6,826 bases of DNA from CALKZN01 sp964633815 (GCA_964633815.1 CAZWHW010000051.1:1-6826); one strand, 5' to 3'; positions 1-6,189 are shown, numbered from the stretch's first letter. Notes: generated by a model from the letters alone, not told the origin. Made by a program: numbers and translations.

Positions 1-551
1 GCATCAAAGAATTAGCCATGAAAAAATATTGGGAGCAATTCCATCAAGCTCCTGACTTTGTGGTGTTATTCATCCCTGGAGATCAATTCTTAAGTGCCGC
101 ACTTGATCAAGATAAAACGCTCTTGGAATATGCCATGCAACAACGTGTGATTTTAGCTACCCCAACCAGCCTAGTCGGGTTATTGCGCGCAGTTGCTTAT
201 GGTTGGAATCAAGAAAATCTCAATCAAAATGCTGAAACCATTCGCAAAATTGGTCATGATTTGCATCAGCGCATTGGTACGCTATCAGAGCACATGGCAA
301 AATTGGGTAAAAACCTAGACTCTAGCGTGGCAACATTCAACAAACTACTGGGCTCTTATGAAGGAAATGTTTTGCCTGGCGCAAAAAAATTCATCGAGCT
401 TGGCATCGATTCGCATAAAGATATTGAGCAAAGCAAAGCCATTCAAACCCCCACAAGGAAATTAACTAAAAATATTCCCGAATCTAGTGAAAATGACACA
501 CCAGAAGTGCCATTACAGCAAAAACCCAAAAAACCAAACAAACTAAATTAA
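1..551 (+). CDS. rmuC: RmuC family DNA recombination protein, C-terminal part (5' end outside window)
   Basis: The frame is open from base 3 and reads I-K-E-L-A before the first internal Met, so the gene begins outside the window and the ATG at 18 is not its start. The segment K-Y-W-E-Q-F, then P-D-F-V-V-L-F-I-P-G-D, then L-E-Y-A and A-T-P-T-S-L-V-G-L-L-R matches the conserved end of the RmuC nuclease-like domain. A helical, probably coiled-coil stretch follows (about residues 65-115 of the visible part), then a polar Lys/Pro-rich tail. RmuC is a cytoplasmic protein that limits recombination between inverted repeats; this is family knowledge, not seen here. The N-terminal membrane anchor and coiled coil usual in the family would lie upstream. 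The tail is divergent, as is normal in RmuC. The next gene starts 25 bases after the TAA on the same strand. Confidence 0.9.
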   Translation, partial: IKELAMKKYWEQFHQAPDFVVLFIPGDQFLSAALDQDKTLLEYAMQQRVILATPTSLVGLLRAVAYGWNQENLNQNAETIRKIGHDLHQRIGTLSEHMAKLGKNLDSSVATFNKLLGSYEGNVLPGAKKFIELGIDSHKDIEQSKAIQTPTRKLTKNIPESSENDTPEVPLQQKPKKPNKLN

Positions 552-576
552 CATAATAATACATCCATTCGTTGCT

Positions 577-1344
577 ATGAGCCTACCTACTACTGCTTTG
601 CAATGGCAAGCATTCACGCCTGAACCACAATGCCTTGCCAATAAAACCATCCTCATCACAGGTGCCGCTGATGGCATTGGCAAAGCGGTTAGTATTGCAG
701 CCGCAAAACATGGCGCCACCGTGATTTTGCTTGACAAAAAAACCCGCCACCTAGAAAAAGTCTACGATAACATCAATCAACAAGGCTTCGCAGAACCAGT
801 GATGCTACCTTTCGACTTATTAGAAACCAATCCGCAAACAATTGATATCATCCTCGATGGGATCATGACAGACTTTGGTCATTTAGATGGTTTGCTGCAC
901 AATGCCGCAGAACTGGGCTCGCCTTCACCTATGGATCAATACGACCTTGAATATTGGCAAAAAGTTATGCTGATCAATCTGCAAGCACCTTATTTCTTAA
1001 CTCGTGGCTTGCTTCCTGCCTTAAAAGAATCAAAACAAGCACAATTAATATTCACCAGCGCTCAATGCGGTCGCCAGCCTGGAGCTTATTGGGGGGCTTA
1101 TGGAGTTGCTTATGGTGGGCTAGAAGCACAAATGAAAATTTGGGCAGAGGAATTAGAAAATCCTACTAATATCATTGTCAATTCTATCGACCCTGGCGCT
1201 GTCAGAACTTCATTTCGTCGCCGCTCACACCCCGGTGAGAGTCAAGATAGCATTGTGCCCCCACAGAGCATTACCAATGCCTATATCATGCTACTCTCAG
1301 GAAACCATAACCACTTCGGAGAGTACTTAACGATTCAAAAGTGA
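577..1344 (+). CDS. SDR family oxidoreductase, YciK-like, with atypical active site
   Basis: The 255-residue length and Rossmann pattern fit a classical short-chain dehydrogenase close to E. coli YciK. The cofactor motif T-G-A-A-D-G-I-G is at residues 28-35, H-N-A-A at 108-111, and the helix Asn at 134 (L-I-N). The C-terminal block D-P-G-A-V-R-T (205-211), followed by R-R-R and H-P-G-E, is also typical of the family. The catalytic region reads W-G-A-Y-G-V-A-Y. Tyr175 is kept, but the Lys expected four residues on is Tyr179. The Ser expected 13 residues before the Tyr is Ala162, although Ser161 sits beside it. The protein may therefore bind NAD(P) without ordinary SDR catalysis, or use a changed mechanism. 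The ATG at 577 is the only reasonable start in frame. No clear Shine-Dalgarno precedes it, so translation may follow from rmuC 25 bases upstream. The substrate cannot be told from sequence. Confidence 0.88.
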   Translation: MSLPTTALQWQAFTPEPQCLANKTILITGAADGIGKAVSIAAAKHGATVILLDKKTRHLEKVYDNINQQGFAEPVMLPFDLLETNPQTIDIILDGIMTDFGHLDGLLHNAAELGSPSPMDQYDLEYWQKVMLINLQAPYFLTRGLLPALKESKQAQLIFTSAQCGRQPGAYWGAYGVAYGGLEAQMKIWAEELENPTNIIVNSIDPGAVRTSFRRRSHPGESQDSIVPPQSITNAYIMLLSGNHNHFGEYLTIQK

Positions 1345-1436
1345 CGCGGACAAACAAAAAATACCAAAATCTACAATCTACAGATGCATTAAAATTAAAT
1401 TAACATTAAGGTAATTGTTAATCTTTTTTCGCATTA

Positions 1437-1464
1437 TTGACTATATTAAAGGTCATATTAAAAT
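1437..1464 (+). promoter_or_regulatory. Candidate sigma-70 promoter for the Tat aldo/keto reductase gene
   Basis: TTGACT (1437-1442) and TAAAAT (1459-1464) each match five of six consensus bases and are 16 bases apart. They lie in a very AT-rich 178-base gap that otherwise holds no gene. Transcription would start near 1471, giving a leader of about 50 bases that ends in the ribosome site AAGGTGA (1513-1519) just before the ATG at 1523. This is inferred from consensus only; AT-rich DNA gives false matches. Confidence 0.5.
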
Positions 1465-1522
1465 TTCAAAAACATATTTTTGTTATTTTTTAATCATTAA
1501 AAATGATAGACAAAGGTGATTC

Positions 1523-2464
1523 ATGAAGCAATTAAGTCGTCGAAATTTCATTCAATTGTTGAGCATTAGTACCGCAATCCCCTTAGTTAATCCTATTTTT
1601 GCTAAAAGTGTAAAAAGCCAACCAGAACATCATCTCTTACAAAAAATCATTCCATCGAGCCAACAGCCTCTAACGGTTATCGGCATGGGTTCATGGCAAA
1701 CATTCAATGTTGGTAGTGATCCAGATTTACAAGATAATCGCAAAGAAATCTTAGACTTATTTTTCCAACTCGGTGGACATATGGTGGACAGCTCACCGAT
1801 GTACGGCTCGTCGCAACAAGTCATCGGTCACGGCTTAGAGCAACTCAACTACCCGCAAAACTTATTCTCAGCAGAGAAAGTCTGGACGCGGGATAAATCA
1901 GCTACACGCAAACAAATTCAAAAAACATCCAATGCGTGGCGAGTTAACAATTTTGACCTATTACAAGTTCACAACCTCGTGCGCTGGCAAGAACATCTAG
2001 AAGTGCTCAAACAAATGCGTCAAAATGGCGAGCTAGGCTATATCGGCATCACCACATCACATGGCAGACGGCATAGCGATTTAGAAAAAATAATGGCAAC
2101 GCAACCCATTGATTTTGTTCAATTAACATACAATATGGTAGATCGCGAAGTTGAACAACGACTGCTGCCTCTAGCCAAAGAAAAAGGCATTGCAGTCATT
2201 GCAAACCGACCTTTTCAAGGCGGTTACTTAGTCAGTCAACTGCAACGAAGCCAAGCACCGTTGCCCTCATTTGCCAGTGATATTCAATGCGAAAATTGGC
2301 CACAGTTCTTACTTAAATTTATCGTTTCTCACTCAGCGGTGACATGCGCGATTCCTGCTACGACGAAACTGGAACACATGCAAGAAAACATGGGCGCAGC
2401 AACAGGATCTTTGCCCAATGCCGCTATGCGCAAAAAAATGTTGGACTACTTAAAAACAATCTAA
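1523..2464 (+). CDS. Aldo/keto reductase with twin-arginine (Tat) signal peptide
   Basis: The N-terminus has S-R-R-N-F-I (residues 5-10), a hydrophobic stretch (about 11-25) and a likely cleavage after I-F-A at residue 27, so the protein should be exported folded by the Tat pathway to the periplasm. The mature part is an aldo/keto reductase barrel with all four catalytic residues visible: Asp89 and Tyr94 in V-D-S-S-P-M-Y-G, Lys119 in S-A-E-K-V, and His150 in L-L-Q-V-H. G-Y-I-G-I-T-T-S-H (172-180) and V-Q-L-T-Y-N (199-204) are family strands, and C-A-I-P-A-T near 275-280 lies in the usual cofactor-binding region. At 313 residues it is a normal length for this family plus signal. The start is fixed by AAGGTGA a few bases upstream. 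Tat export suggests that the nicotinamide cofactor is loaded before transport, which is inference. The substrate is unknown. A membrane-protein gene follows after 28 bases and is probably in the same transcript. Confidence 0.92.
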   Translation: MKQLSRRNFIQLLSISTAIPLVNPIFAKSVKSQPEHHLLQKIIPSSQQPLTVIGMGSWQTFNVGSDPDLQDNRKEILDLFFQLGGHMVDSSPMYGSSQQVIGHGLEQLNYPQNLFSAEKVWTRDKSATRKQIQKTSNAWRVNNFDLLQVHNLVRWQEHLEVLKQMRQNGELGYIGITTSHGRRHSDLEKIMATQPIDFVQLTYNMVDREVEQRLLPLAKEKGIAVIANRPFQGGYLVSQLQRSQAPLPSFASDIQCENWPQFLLKFIVSHSAVTCAIPATTKLEHMQENMGAATGSLPNAAMRKKMLDYLKTI

Positions 2465-2492
2465 CACTCTATTTTTTGAATATACTAATTTT

Positions 2493-3074
2493 ATGTTTAG
2501 TGATTGGCTAAGCTATTCTTTGGCTGACTTTGTGCCGATCACAATGGATGTTTATATTCATCTATTTTCCCGAGCCAATACTAATTTATGGCCCTTCACA
2601 CCTGTTTTCGCCTTGCTCGGTGTTGTGCTTCTTGCTTTCGTGAGCCGTCAACAACTGAAATATACTTGTTGGTTGCTCATAATAGCTTGGTGTTTTTGTG
2701 GATATCAATTTCACATCAAATTACTCAATGAGTTGAACTGGGTTGGTCTTTATTTTGCTGGATTATTTTTTCTTCAAGCTGCACTACTGCTATTGTTTAA
2801 CTTAACTGCTTCACAGCCTAAAAAAGTTAGCAAAAATCAACAAAAATTTGGCCTATTATTTATGCTGACAAGCATGATTCTTTTTCTAATCATCCCTGCG
2901 TTTAATGATCGTTCTTGGCAATCTGTTGAGATTTTTTCCATTGCCCCAAATCCTACAAGTTTATTGACCATAGGAGCATTGATCGCCCTAAATATCCGCC
3001 GTTGGTGGCTGTTTTTTATTCCAAGCGCTTGGTGTTTACTCAGTCTCGCGATAGATTATTCTGTCAGGGTTTAG
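2493..3074 (+). CDS. Six-helix integral membrane protein, DUF6064-like
   Basis: The 193-residue hydrophobic protein has about six membrane segments, near residues 34-50, 56-72, 83-104, 119-136, 150-168 and 171-188. Two blocks recall the DUF6064 family as I remember it: an N-terminal V-Y-I-H-L-F-S-R-A-N-T-N-L-W-P (residues 20-34), and a C-terminal E-I-F-S-I-A-P-N-P-T-S-L-L-T-I-G (146-161) followed by a W-W...P-S-A-W-C-L segment. The function of that family is not known to me. It starts 28 bases after the aldo/keto reductase stop with no obvious promoter or terminator between, so co-transcription is likely. No good Shine-Dalgarno precedes the ATG. The next Met in frame (residue 18) would remove part of the conserved N-terminal block, so the first ATG is preferred. 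The following 132 bases, up to xylB, hold no gene. Confidence 0.78.
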   Translation: MFSDWLSYSLADFVPITMDVYIHLFSRANTNLWPFTPVFALLGVVLLAFVSRQQLKYTCWLLIIAWCFCGYQFHIKLLNELNWVGLYFAGLFFLQAALLLLFNLTASQPKKVSKNQQKFGLLFMLTSMILFLIIPAFNDRSWQSVEIFSIAPNPTSLLTIGALIALNIRRWWLFFIPSAWCLLSLAIDYSVRV

Positions 3075-3206
3075 CCGTCGAACTTAAATACTAATAGATT
3101 TTTTGTGAATTTAAACTATTATAAAAAACATATGACGCCAATATAAAAGATCAAACGATTTTTCCTTTAGTTTTTTTAAAATCAAACTGCTACGAATTAA
3201 AATAAA

Positions 3207-4664
3207 ATGTACATCGGATTAGACATCGGCACTTCTAGCATCAAGGCAATTCTCGTCGATGCTTCTCAAAACATTATTGCTCAATCAACTGTTGCACTGA
3301 GCATCTCTAGACCACAGCAAGGTTGGTCGGAACAAAACCCAGAAGATTGGTGGCAAGCTTGCCAAAAAGCCTTTAACGAACTCAATGAGAATGCACCAAA
3401 ACACTATGCTCAAACCCAAGCCATTGGCCTATCTGGGCAAATGCATGGCGCCGTATTGCTAGGCAAGAACAATGAAGTGCTCAGACCTGCAATCCTTTGG
3501 AATGATGGACGTTCAAACCACCAATGTCGTTCTCTTGAACAACGATTGCCTAAATTAAGCCAAATCACTGGCAATCTAGCCATGCCAGGCTTCACCGCGC
3601 CAAAACTGCTTTGGGTTGCTGAACATGAGCCTGAGATATTTTCTCAAGTCCACAAAGTGTTGCTGCCAAAAGACTATATTCGCTTTCGGCTTAGCCATCA
3701 TTTTGCATCAGACATGTCTGATTCATCTGGAACATTGTGGCTGGACGTAGAAAAGAGAAATTGGTCAACCGAATGCCTTGGTGCCTGCGGCTTATCTGAA
3801 GCACATATGCCAGAACTATTTGAAGGCTCTGAAGCAACCTCCAACCTCGCACCTGTCATCGCCAATGAATTAAAACTTTCCGACAAAATTATCATCGCTG
3901 GTGGTGGTGGTGATAACGCCTGTGCGGCAATCGGAATCGGCGCAGTCAAAAACTCCCAAGCATTCATTTCATTAGGCACATCAGGTGTGTATTTCGTTGC
4001 CAATGATCAATTCCGTCCAAACCCCAATCGCGGGGTGCATGCATTTTGTCACGCCCTACCAAACACATGGCATCAAATGGGAGTCACTCTTAGTGCAGCC
4101 AGCAGCTTAGAATGGTTTTCTCAAATTTCAGGCTCGAAAAATGTCTCTAGCTTGATGACCGAGATTGAAAGCACTCAAAGCGAGCCAAGCAATTCACTCT
4201 TTTTGCCCTATTTGTCTGGCGAGCGCACCCCGCACAATGATCCAGATGCTCGAGGTGTGTTTTTTGGTATGACCTTGGACAGCAGTCGTACTGAGCTAGG
4301 GCGTGCTGTGCTTGAGGGTGTGGCTTTTTCACTTGCAGATGCTCAACAAGCTCTGCTGCAAGGCGACAGTGAGATTGGCGCAGTCTCAGTCGTCGGCGGT
4401 GGTTCAAGAAGCAAACTCTGGGGCGAAATCATTGCTAGTGTCCTACAACGCCCACTCAATTATTTAAGCGATGGCGAACTAGGTCCTGCATTTGGCGCCA
4501 GCAGACTAGCTCGCTTAGCGCACACTGGCGAAGATATTGAAAAAGTCTGCACACCAGCCAAAACAAACTACACCCAAGCAGAAAATCAACATTGGCAAAA
4601 CAGCTATCAAGCACAATTTAAGCGATATCAATCCTTATATCAGAAACTATTCAACAATGCATAA
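3207..4664 (+). CDS. xylB: Xylulokinase (D-xylulose kinase), FGGY family
   Basis: The product phosphorylates D-xylulose to D-xylulose 5-phosphate with ATP in the cytoplasm, feeding the pentose phosphate pathway. The 485 residues align end to end with E. coli XylB (484). Phosphate-binding D-I-G-T-S is at residues 6-10, substrate motif G-Q-M-H-G-A at 77-82 and L-W-N-D-G-R at 97-102. M-P-G-F-T-A-P-K-L-L-W-V (126-137) and L-L-P-K-D-Y (152-157) follow. The catalytic Asp is probably Asp236 in G-G-G-G-D-N. S-L-G-T-S-G-V-Y-F is at 255-263, Y-L-S-G-E-R-T-P-H-N at 335-344 and the adenine-loop V-V-G-G-G-S-R at 395-401. The start is certain because M-Y-I-G-L-D-I-G-T-S matches the family N-terminus, yet no Shine-Dalgarno is visible in the A/T-rich leader. 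No xylose isomerase, transporter or regulator gene adjoins it. In the AT-rich 132 bases upstream I see no convincing promoter. Downstream it converges on a cassette array on the other strand. Confidence 0.95.
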   Translation: MYIGLDIGTSSIKAILVDASQNIIAQSTVALSISRPQQGWSEQNPEDWWQACQKAFNELNENAPKHYAQTQAIGLSGQMHGAVLLGKNNEVLRPAILWNDGRSNHQCRSLEQRLPKLSQITGNLAMPGFTAPKLLWVAEHEPEIFSQVHKVLLPKDYIRFRLSHHFASDMSDSSGTLWLDVEKRNWSTECLGACGLSEAHMPELFEGSEATSNLAPVIANELKLSDKIIIAGGGGDNACAAIGIGAVKNSQAFISLGTSGVYFVANDQFRPNPNRGVHAFCHALPNTWHQMGVTLSAASSLEWFSQISGSKNVSSLMTEIESTQSEPSNSLFLPYLSGERTPHNDPDARGVFFGMTLDSSRTELGRAVLEGVAFSLADAQQALLQGDSEIGAVSVVGGGSRSKLWGEIIASVLQRPLNYLSDGELGPAFGASRLARLAHTGEDIEKVCTPAKTNYTQAENQHWQNSYQAQFKRYQSLYQKLFNNA

Positions 4665-4722
4665 AAACTGAATTAGGCATATCTGGAATATTACGGACAA
4701 GACCTTTAAATCGATTCTTAAC

Positions 4723-4802
4723 GCATAACGCCCGCATTTGGGGCAACCGAAACACAGTGTGGCTGTCTCAGTCCGAAAGGAGACAACATGCGCTTGTTAG
4801 AA
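4723..4802 (-). other. attC recombination site of the SGNH hydrolase cassette
   Basis: Read on the - strand: R'' TTCTAAC (4802-4796), spacer AAGCG, L'' CATGTTG (4790-4784), central region, L' CAAATG (4740-4735), spacer CGGGC, R' GTTATGC (4729-4723). L'' and L' pair in six positions with one extrahelical base (C4787 on the + strand, G on the folded strand), the hallmark of attC. The R boxes share TAAC/GTTA. The total of 80 bases is within the usual range. R' differs from GTTRRRY at one position and R'' differs from RYYYAAC at the first two. The hydrolase stop codon TAA lies inside R''. The central hairpin is imperfect. Confidence 0.8.
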
Positions 4803-5438
4803 GATTGTACTTTCAGATACCGCATTTGCTACAGCTTTACCCAATACTTCATGTTGATTTTCGTCCAGATGGATGCCGTCTACAACACTGGCTCCCGTGA
4901 CACTACCTGCGTTGAAGAAATATACCGAGTACTCTTTAGCCATTTTTTCTAGTTCGGAAGCTAAACCGATGCAACGTTTTTCAGAACCTGAGAATTTATT
5001 TGCGATATATCCCTTTGGTTCACTAATTGGTGGTGGGGCGACCACCATAATTTCTGGCGTAGGCATGCCTGGCTCTATTGGAGCTTGCCGAATGATTTGA
5101 ATTAATTTGGCGGTTCCTTGCGCTGAGAGCCATGCGTTATTGTCATGTGTGCATTGAAAATCATTTGAACCAAGCATAAGGATTACCAGCTTCAAAGGAG
5201 TGTGCATTTCGATGACCTGAGCTAAACCTTTCGAACCGTCTCGACCTTCTTTAAATGGATCTCTCCACGTAGTTCTACGACCATTAAGGCAGTTTTCAAT
5301 AATTCTGAAGTTTTTACCTGCCTTAATGAGAGTATTTTCAAATACACCAGGCCAGCGTTTTTCAAATGGCAGGCGTTCTCTGGTATTTGGAATAATTCCC
5401 CAAGTGATGCTGTCTGAATATATTAAAATTTGATCCAT
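4797..5438 (-). CDS. SGNH/GDSL family hydrolase (arylesterase-like), cassette-borne
   Basis: The 213-residue protein carries all four SGNH blocks. Block I is Y-S-D-S-I-T-W-G (residues 7-14) with nucleophile Ser10. The block II Gly is Gly53 in L-N-G-R-R-T-T. Block III is L-G-S-N-D (89-93) with Asn92. Block V is D-G-I-H-L-D (187-192), supplying Asp187 and His190. The layout, with M-L-G-S-N-D and A-G-S-V before D-G-I-H, resembles cytoplasmic arylesterases and acyltransferases such as the Mycobacterium smegmatis enzyme, so ester hydrolysis is likely; the substrate is unknown. The usual Gly of the G-D-S motif is Ser8 here. No signal peptide is visible. The ATG lies only 26 bases from the R' cleavage point of the preceding attC and lacks a Shine-Dalgarno. 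Together with the stop inside the next R'' box, this gives a compact cassette of about 735 bases (roughly 4729-5463). Expression probably depends on transcription from outside the cassette. Confidence 0.9.
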   Translation of the reverse strand: MDQILIYSDSITWGIIPNTRERLPFEKRWPGVFENTLIKAGKNFRIIENCLNGRRTTWRDPFKEGRDGSKGLAQVIEMHTPLKLVILMLGSNDFQCTHDNNAWLSAQGTAKLIQIIRQAPIEPGMPTPEIMVVAPPPISEPKGYIANKFSGSEKRCIGLASELEKMAKEYSVYFFNAGSVTGASVVDGIHLDENQHEVLGKAVANAVSESTIF

Positions 5439-5457
5439 AGCTTTGGTGCTGGTTGCC

Positions 5458-5545
5458 TTCTGACGCCCTGTTAAGGAGCTGATAATGTTTGGCGAAGAGA
5501 AACCGAGCCAAACTTTAGCAGTCTTTCTTCAACAGCTTATTAGCT
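5458..5545 (-). other. attC recombination site of the VOC-protein cassette (degenerate R boxes)
   Basis: Read on the - strand: R'' AGCTAAT (5545-5539), spacer AAGCT, L'' GTTGAAG (5533-5527), a long centre, L' CTTAAC (5475-5470), spacer AGGGC, R' GTCAGAA (5464-5458). L'' and L' pair in six positions with one extrahelical base (C5530 on the + strand), after three pairs counted from the spacer, the same place as in the attC at 4723-4802. The centre holds a perfect seven-pair stem, GTTTGGC (5487-5493) with GCCAAAC (5507-5513), around a 13-base loop. The length is 88 bases. R'' ends in AAT rather than AAC and R' reads GTC rather than GTT, so cleavage efficiency may be low. Confidence 0.78.
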
Positions 5546-5938
5546 GCTTGCTGGCTTATGAAACTCTATAATATTACTATCAGGATCTCTGATAAAGAAA
5601 AATTTAGTTCCTTTGAACTCAACTTCCTCTGTAATAGATATCCCCAATTCTTCTACTTCTTTTTTAGCAGAAGAGTAACTAGATATCTCAAGTGCGACAT
5701 GTGTGTAACCCGGATATTTATTACCGCCTTCCATCAATATATTTGTTTCAGGTGCATCTTTAGAGCCATTTAAGATCAGATTGATATTAACACCAGATGG
5801 ATGTTCTAAAATAGCAACAGGTTCGGGCCCAACAGGACCTATAATAAATTTAAACCCAAGCTTTCCATAAAATTCTCGGGATATATCTAAATCACGAACC
5901 CTCAATCCAAAGTGGTTAATTCTAGTTATTTGTTTCAT
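5540..5938 (-). CDS. VOC superfamily (glyoxalase/bleomycin resistance fold) protein, cassette-borne
   Basis: The roughly 132-residue protein has two beta-alpha-beta-beta-beta repeats. The first contains I-N-H-F-G-L-R-V-R-D-L and F-Y-G-K-L-G-F; the second contains Y-T-H-V-A-L-E-I and ends R-D-P-D-S-N-I-I-E-F. Numbered from the first of two adjacent Met codons, likely metal ligands are His10, His81 and Glu127. The fourth ligand position, often Glu or Gln, seems to be Asn54 in N-I-N-L-I. The family includes lactoylglutathione lyases, dioxygenases and fosfomycin or bleomycin resistance proteins; the residues do not single one out. Two ATG codons adjoin (5941 and 5938). AAGGAG ends one base before the first and four before the second, so I chose the second. 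The stop TAA lies in the R'' box of the following attC and is followed directly by a second TAA. Confidence 0.88.
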   Translation of the reverse strand: MKQITRINHFGLRVRDLDISREFYGKLGFKFIIGPVGPEPVAILEHPSGVNINLILNGSKDAPETNILMEGGNKYPGYTHVALEISSYSSAKKEVEELGISITEEVEFKGTKFFFIRDPDSNIIEFHKPASS

Positions 5939-5942
5939 CATA

Positions 5943-5948
5943 CTCCTT
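5943..5948 (-). promoter_or_regulatory. Ribosome binding site deciding the VOC gene start
   Basis: AAGGAG on the - strand is a strong Shine-Dalgarno. It is one base from the ATG at 5941, too close, and four bases from the ATG at 5938, which is acceptable. It favours the shorter protein by one residue. The SGNH hydrolase gene in the next cassette has no such site. Confidence 0.7.
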
Positions 5949-5961
5949 GATTGCTGATAGA

Positions 5962-6000
5962 AGCGAACGCAGTGAGCAAAAGTGTTTTGCCTTGTTAACT
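5962..6000 (-). other. attC-like remnant upstream of the VOC gene (weak)
   Basis: On the - strand AGTTAAC-AAGGC (6000-5989) resembles an R'' box plus spacer, and ACTGC-GTTCGCT (5973-5962) resembles a spacer plus R'. Between them GCAAAA (5976-5981 on +) pairs perfectly with TTTTGC (5985-5990) around a three-base loop. At 39 bases it is shorter than known attC sites, the stem is not at the right distance from the boxes, and no single-base bulge is present. It sits where a cassette junction is expected, so a deleted or decayed attC is possible. Confidence 0.25.
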
Positions 6001-6020
6001 GTTTTTACCATAAACAAAAT

Positions 6021-6040
6021 CTCGTAAACTTATTTACGAG
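6021..6040 (-). terminator. Hairpin, likely intrinsic terminator
   Basis: CTCGTAAA (6021-6028) pairs perfectly with TTTACGAG (6033-6040) around the loop CTTA. On the - strand the stem is followed by ATTTTGTTT, a T-rich tract that fits termination of transcripts coming from the NTF2-like gene. On the + strand the following bases are T-rich too (TTATT, then CTTTTT after a short break), so it may act both ways. The stem is AT-rich and so only moderately stable. Confidence 0.6.
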
Positions 6041-6189
6041 TTATTAAAGCTTTTTAGATCAATTATTCTACCTTGTTTTGCTTTAGCATTTTTTAAGGGG
6101 CCTTTCTTCAAATCAAAAGTTAATACTATTGATTCAAATGATTTACTTTCGATTCGAATATTGTTCAATCTATTCTTGGAAATTCCCAA
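6034..6189 (-). CDS. Possible small ORF or gene remnant of unknown function
   Basis: The 207 bases between the NTF2-like stop and this TAA (6243-6037) are open in the same frame as that gene, 69 codons without a stop. The composition is protein-like: N-N-I-R-I-E-S-K-S-F-E-S-I-V, then T-F-D-L-K-K-G-P-L-K-N-A-K, then G-R-I-I-D-L-K-S-F. No ATG occurs in frame. A TTG at 6189 would give 51 residues, with AAGGGA (6207-6202) 12 bases upstream, rather far. Another frame holds ATG at 6219-6217 followed by 16 further codons (M-R-D-L-R-D-Q-N-P-F-W-E-F-P-R-I-D) and a stop. A single frameshift near 6170 could join the two, which would make this a broken gene. The stop lies inside the terminator hairpin stem. 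I do not recognise a family. Confidence 0.28.
   Translation of the reverse strand: MGISKNRLNNIRIESKSFESIVLTFDLKKGPLKNAKAKQGRIIDLKSFNNS

Noticed and set aside
18..20. ATG at 18 as the start of the first gene
   Set aside because: The frame is open upstream and the residues before it fit RmuC, so the gene is cut by the window edge.
954..1169. Overlapping + strand ORF within the SDR gene
   Set aside because: It lies wholly inside a gene with clear SDR motifs in another frame and has no recognisable domain or ribosome site.
3092..3121. TAATAG...CTATTA inverted repeat upstream of xylB as an operator or terminator
   Set aside because: The arms are only six A/T-rich pairs around an 18-base gap. 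Such repeats are common by chance in this AT-rich leader, and no T-tract follows at the right place.
3103..3147. Possible xylB promoter using TTGTGA with TATTAT or TATAAA
   Set aside because: No pair has acceptable spacing; the distances are 8, 11 or more than 30 bases rather than 16-18.
3698..4407. Two long - strand open frames opposite xylB
   Set aside because: They are antisense to a fully conserved xylulokinase, and their sequences show no domain pattern.
4673..4802. Rho-independent terminator after xylB
   Set aside because: The hairpin-forming sequence here has no T-tract after it on the + strand and is better explained as an attC site.
5558..5773. + strand open frame opposite the VOC gene
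   Set aside because: The - strand frame has all VOC motifs and a strong ribosome site; this one is low-complexity and rich in Phe, Tyr and Ile.
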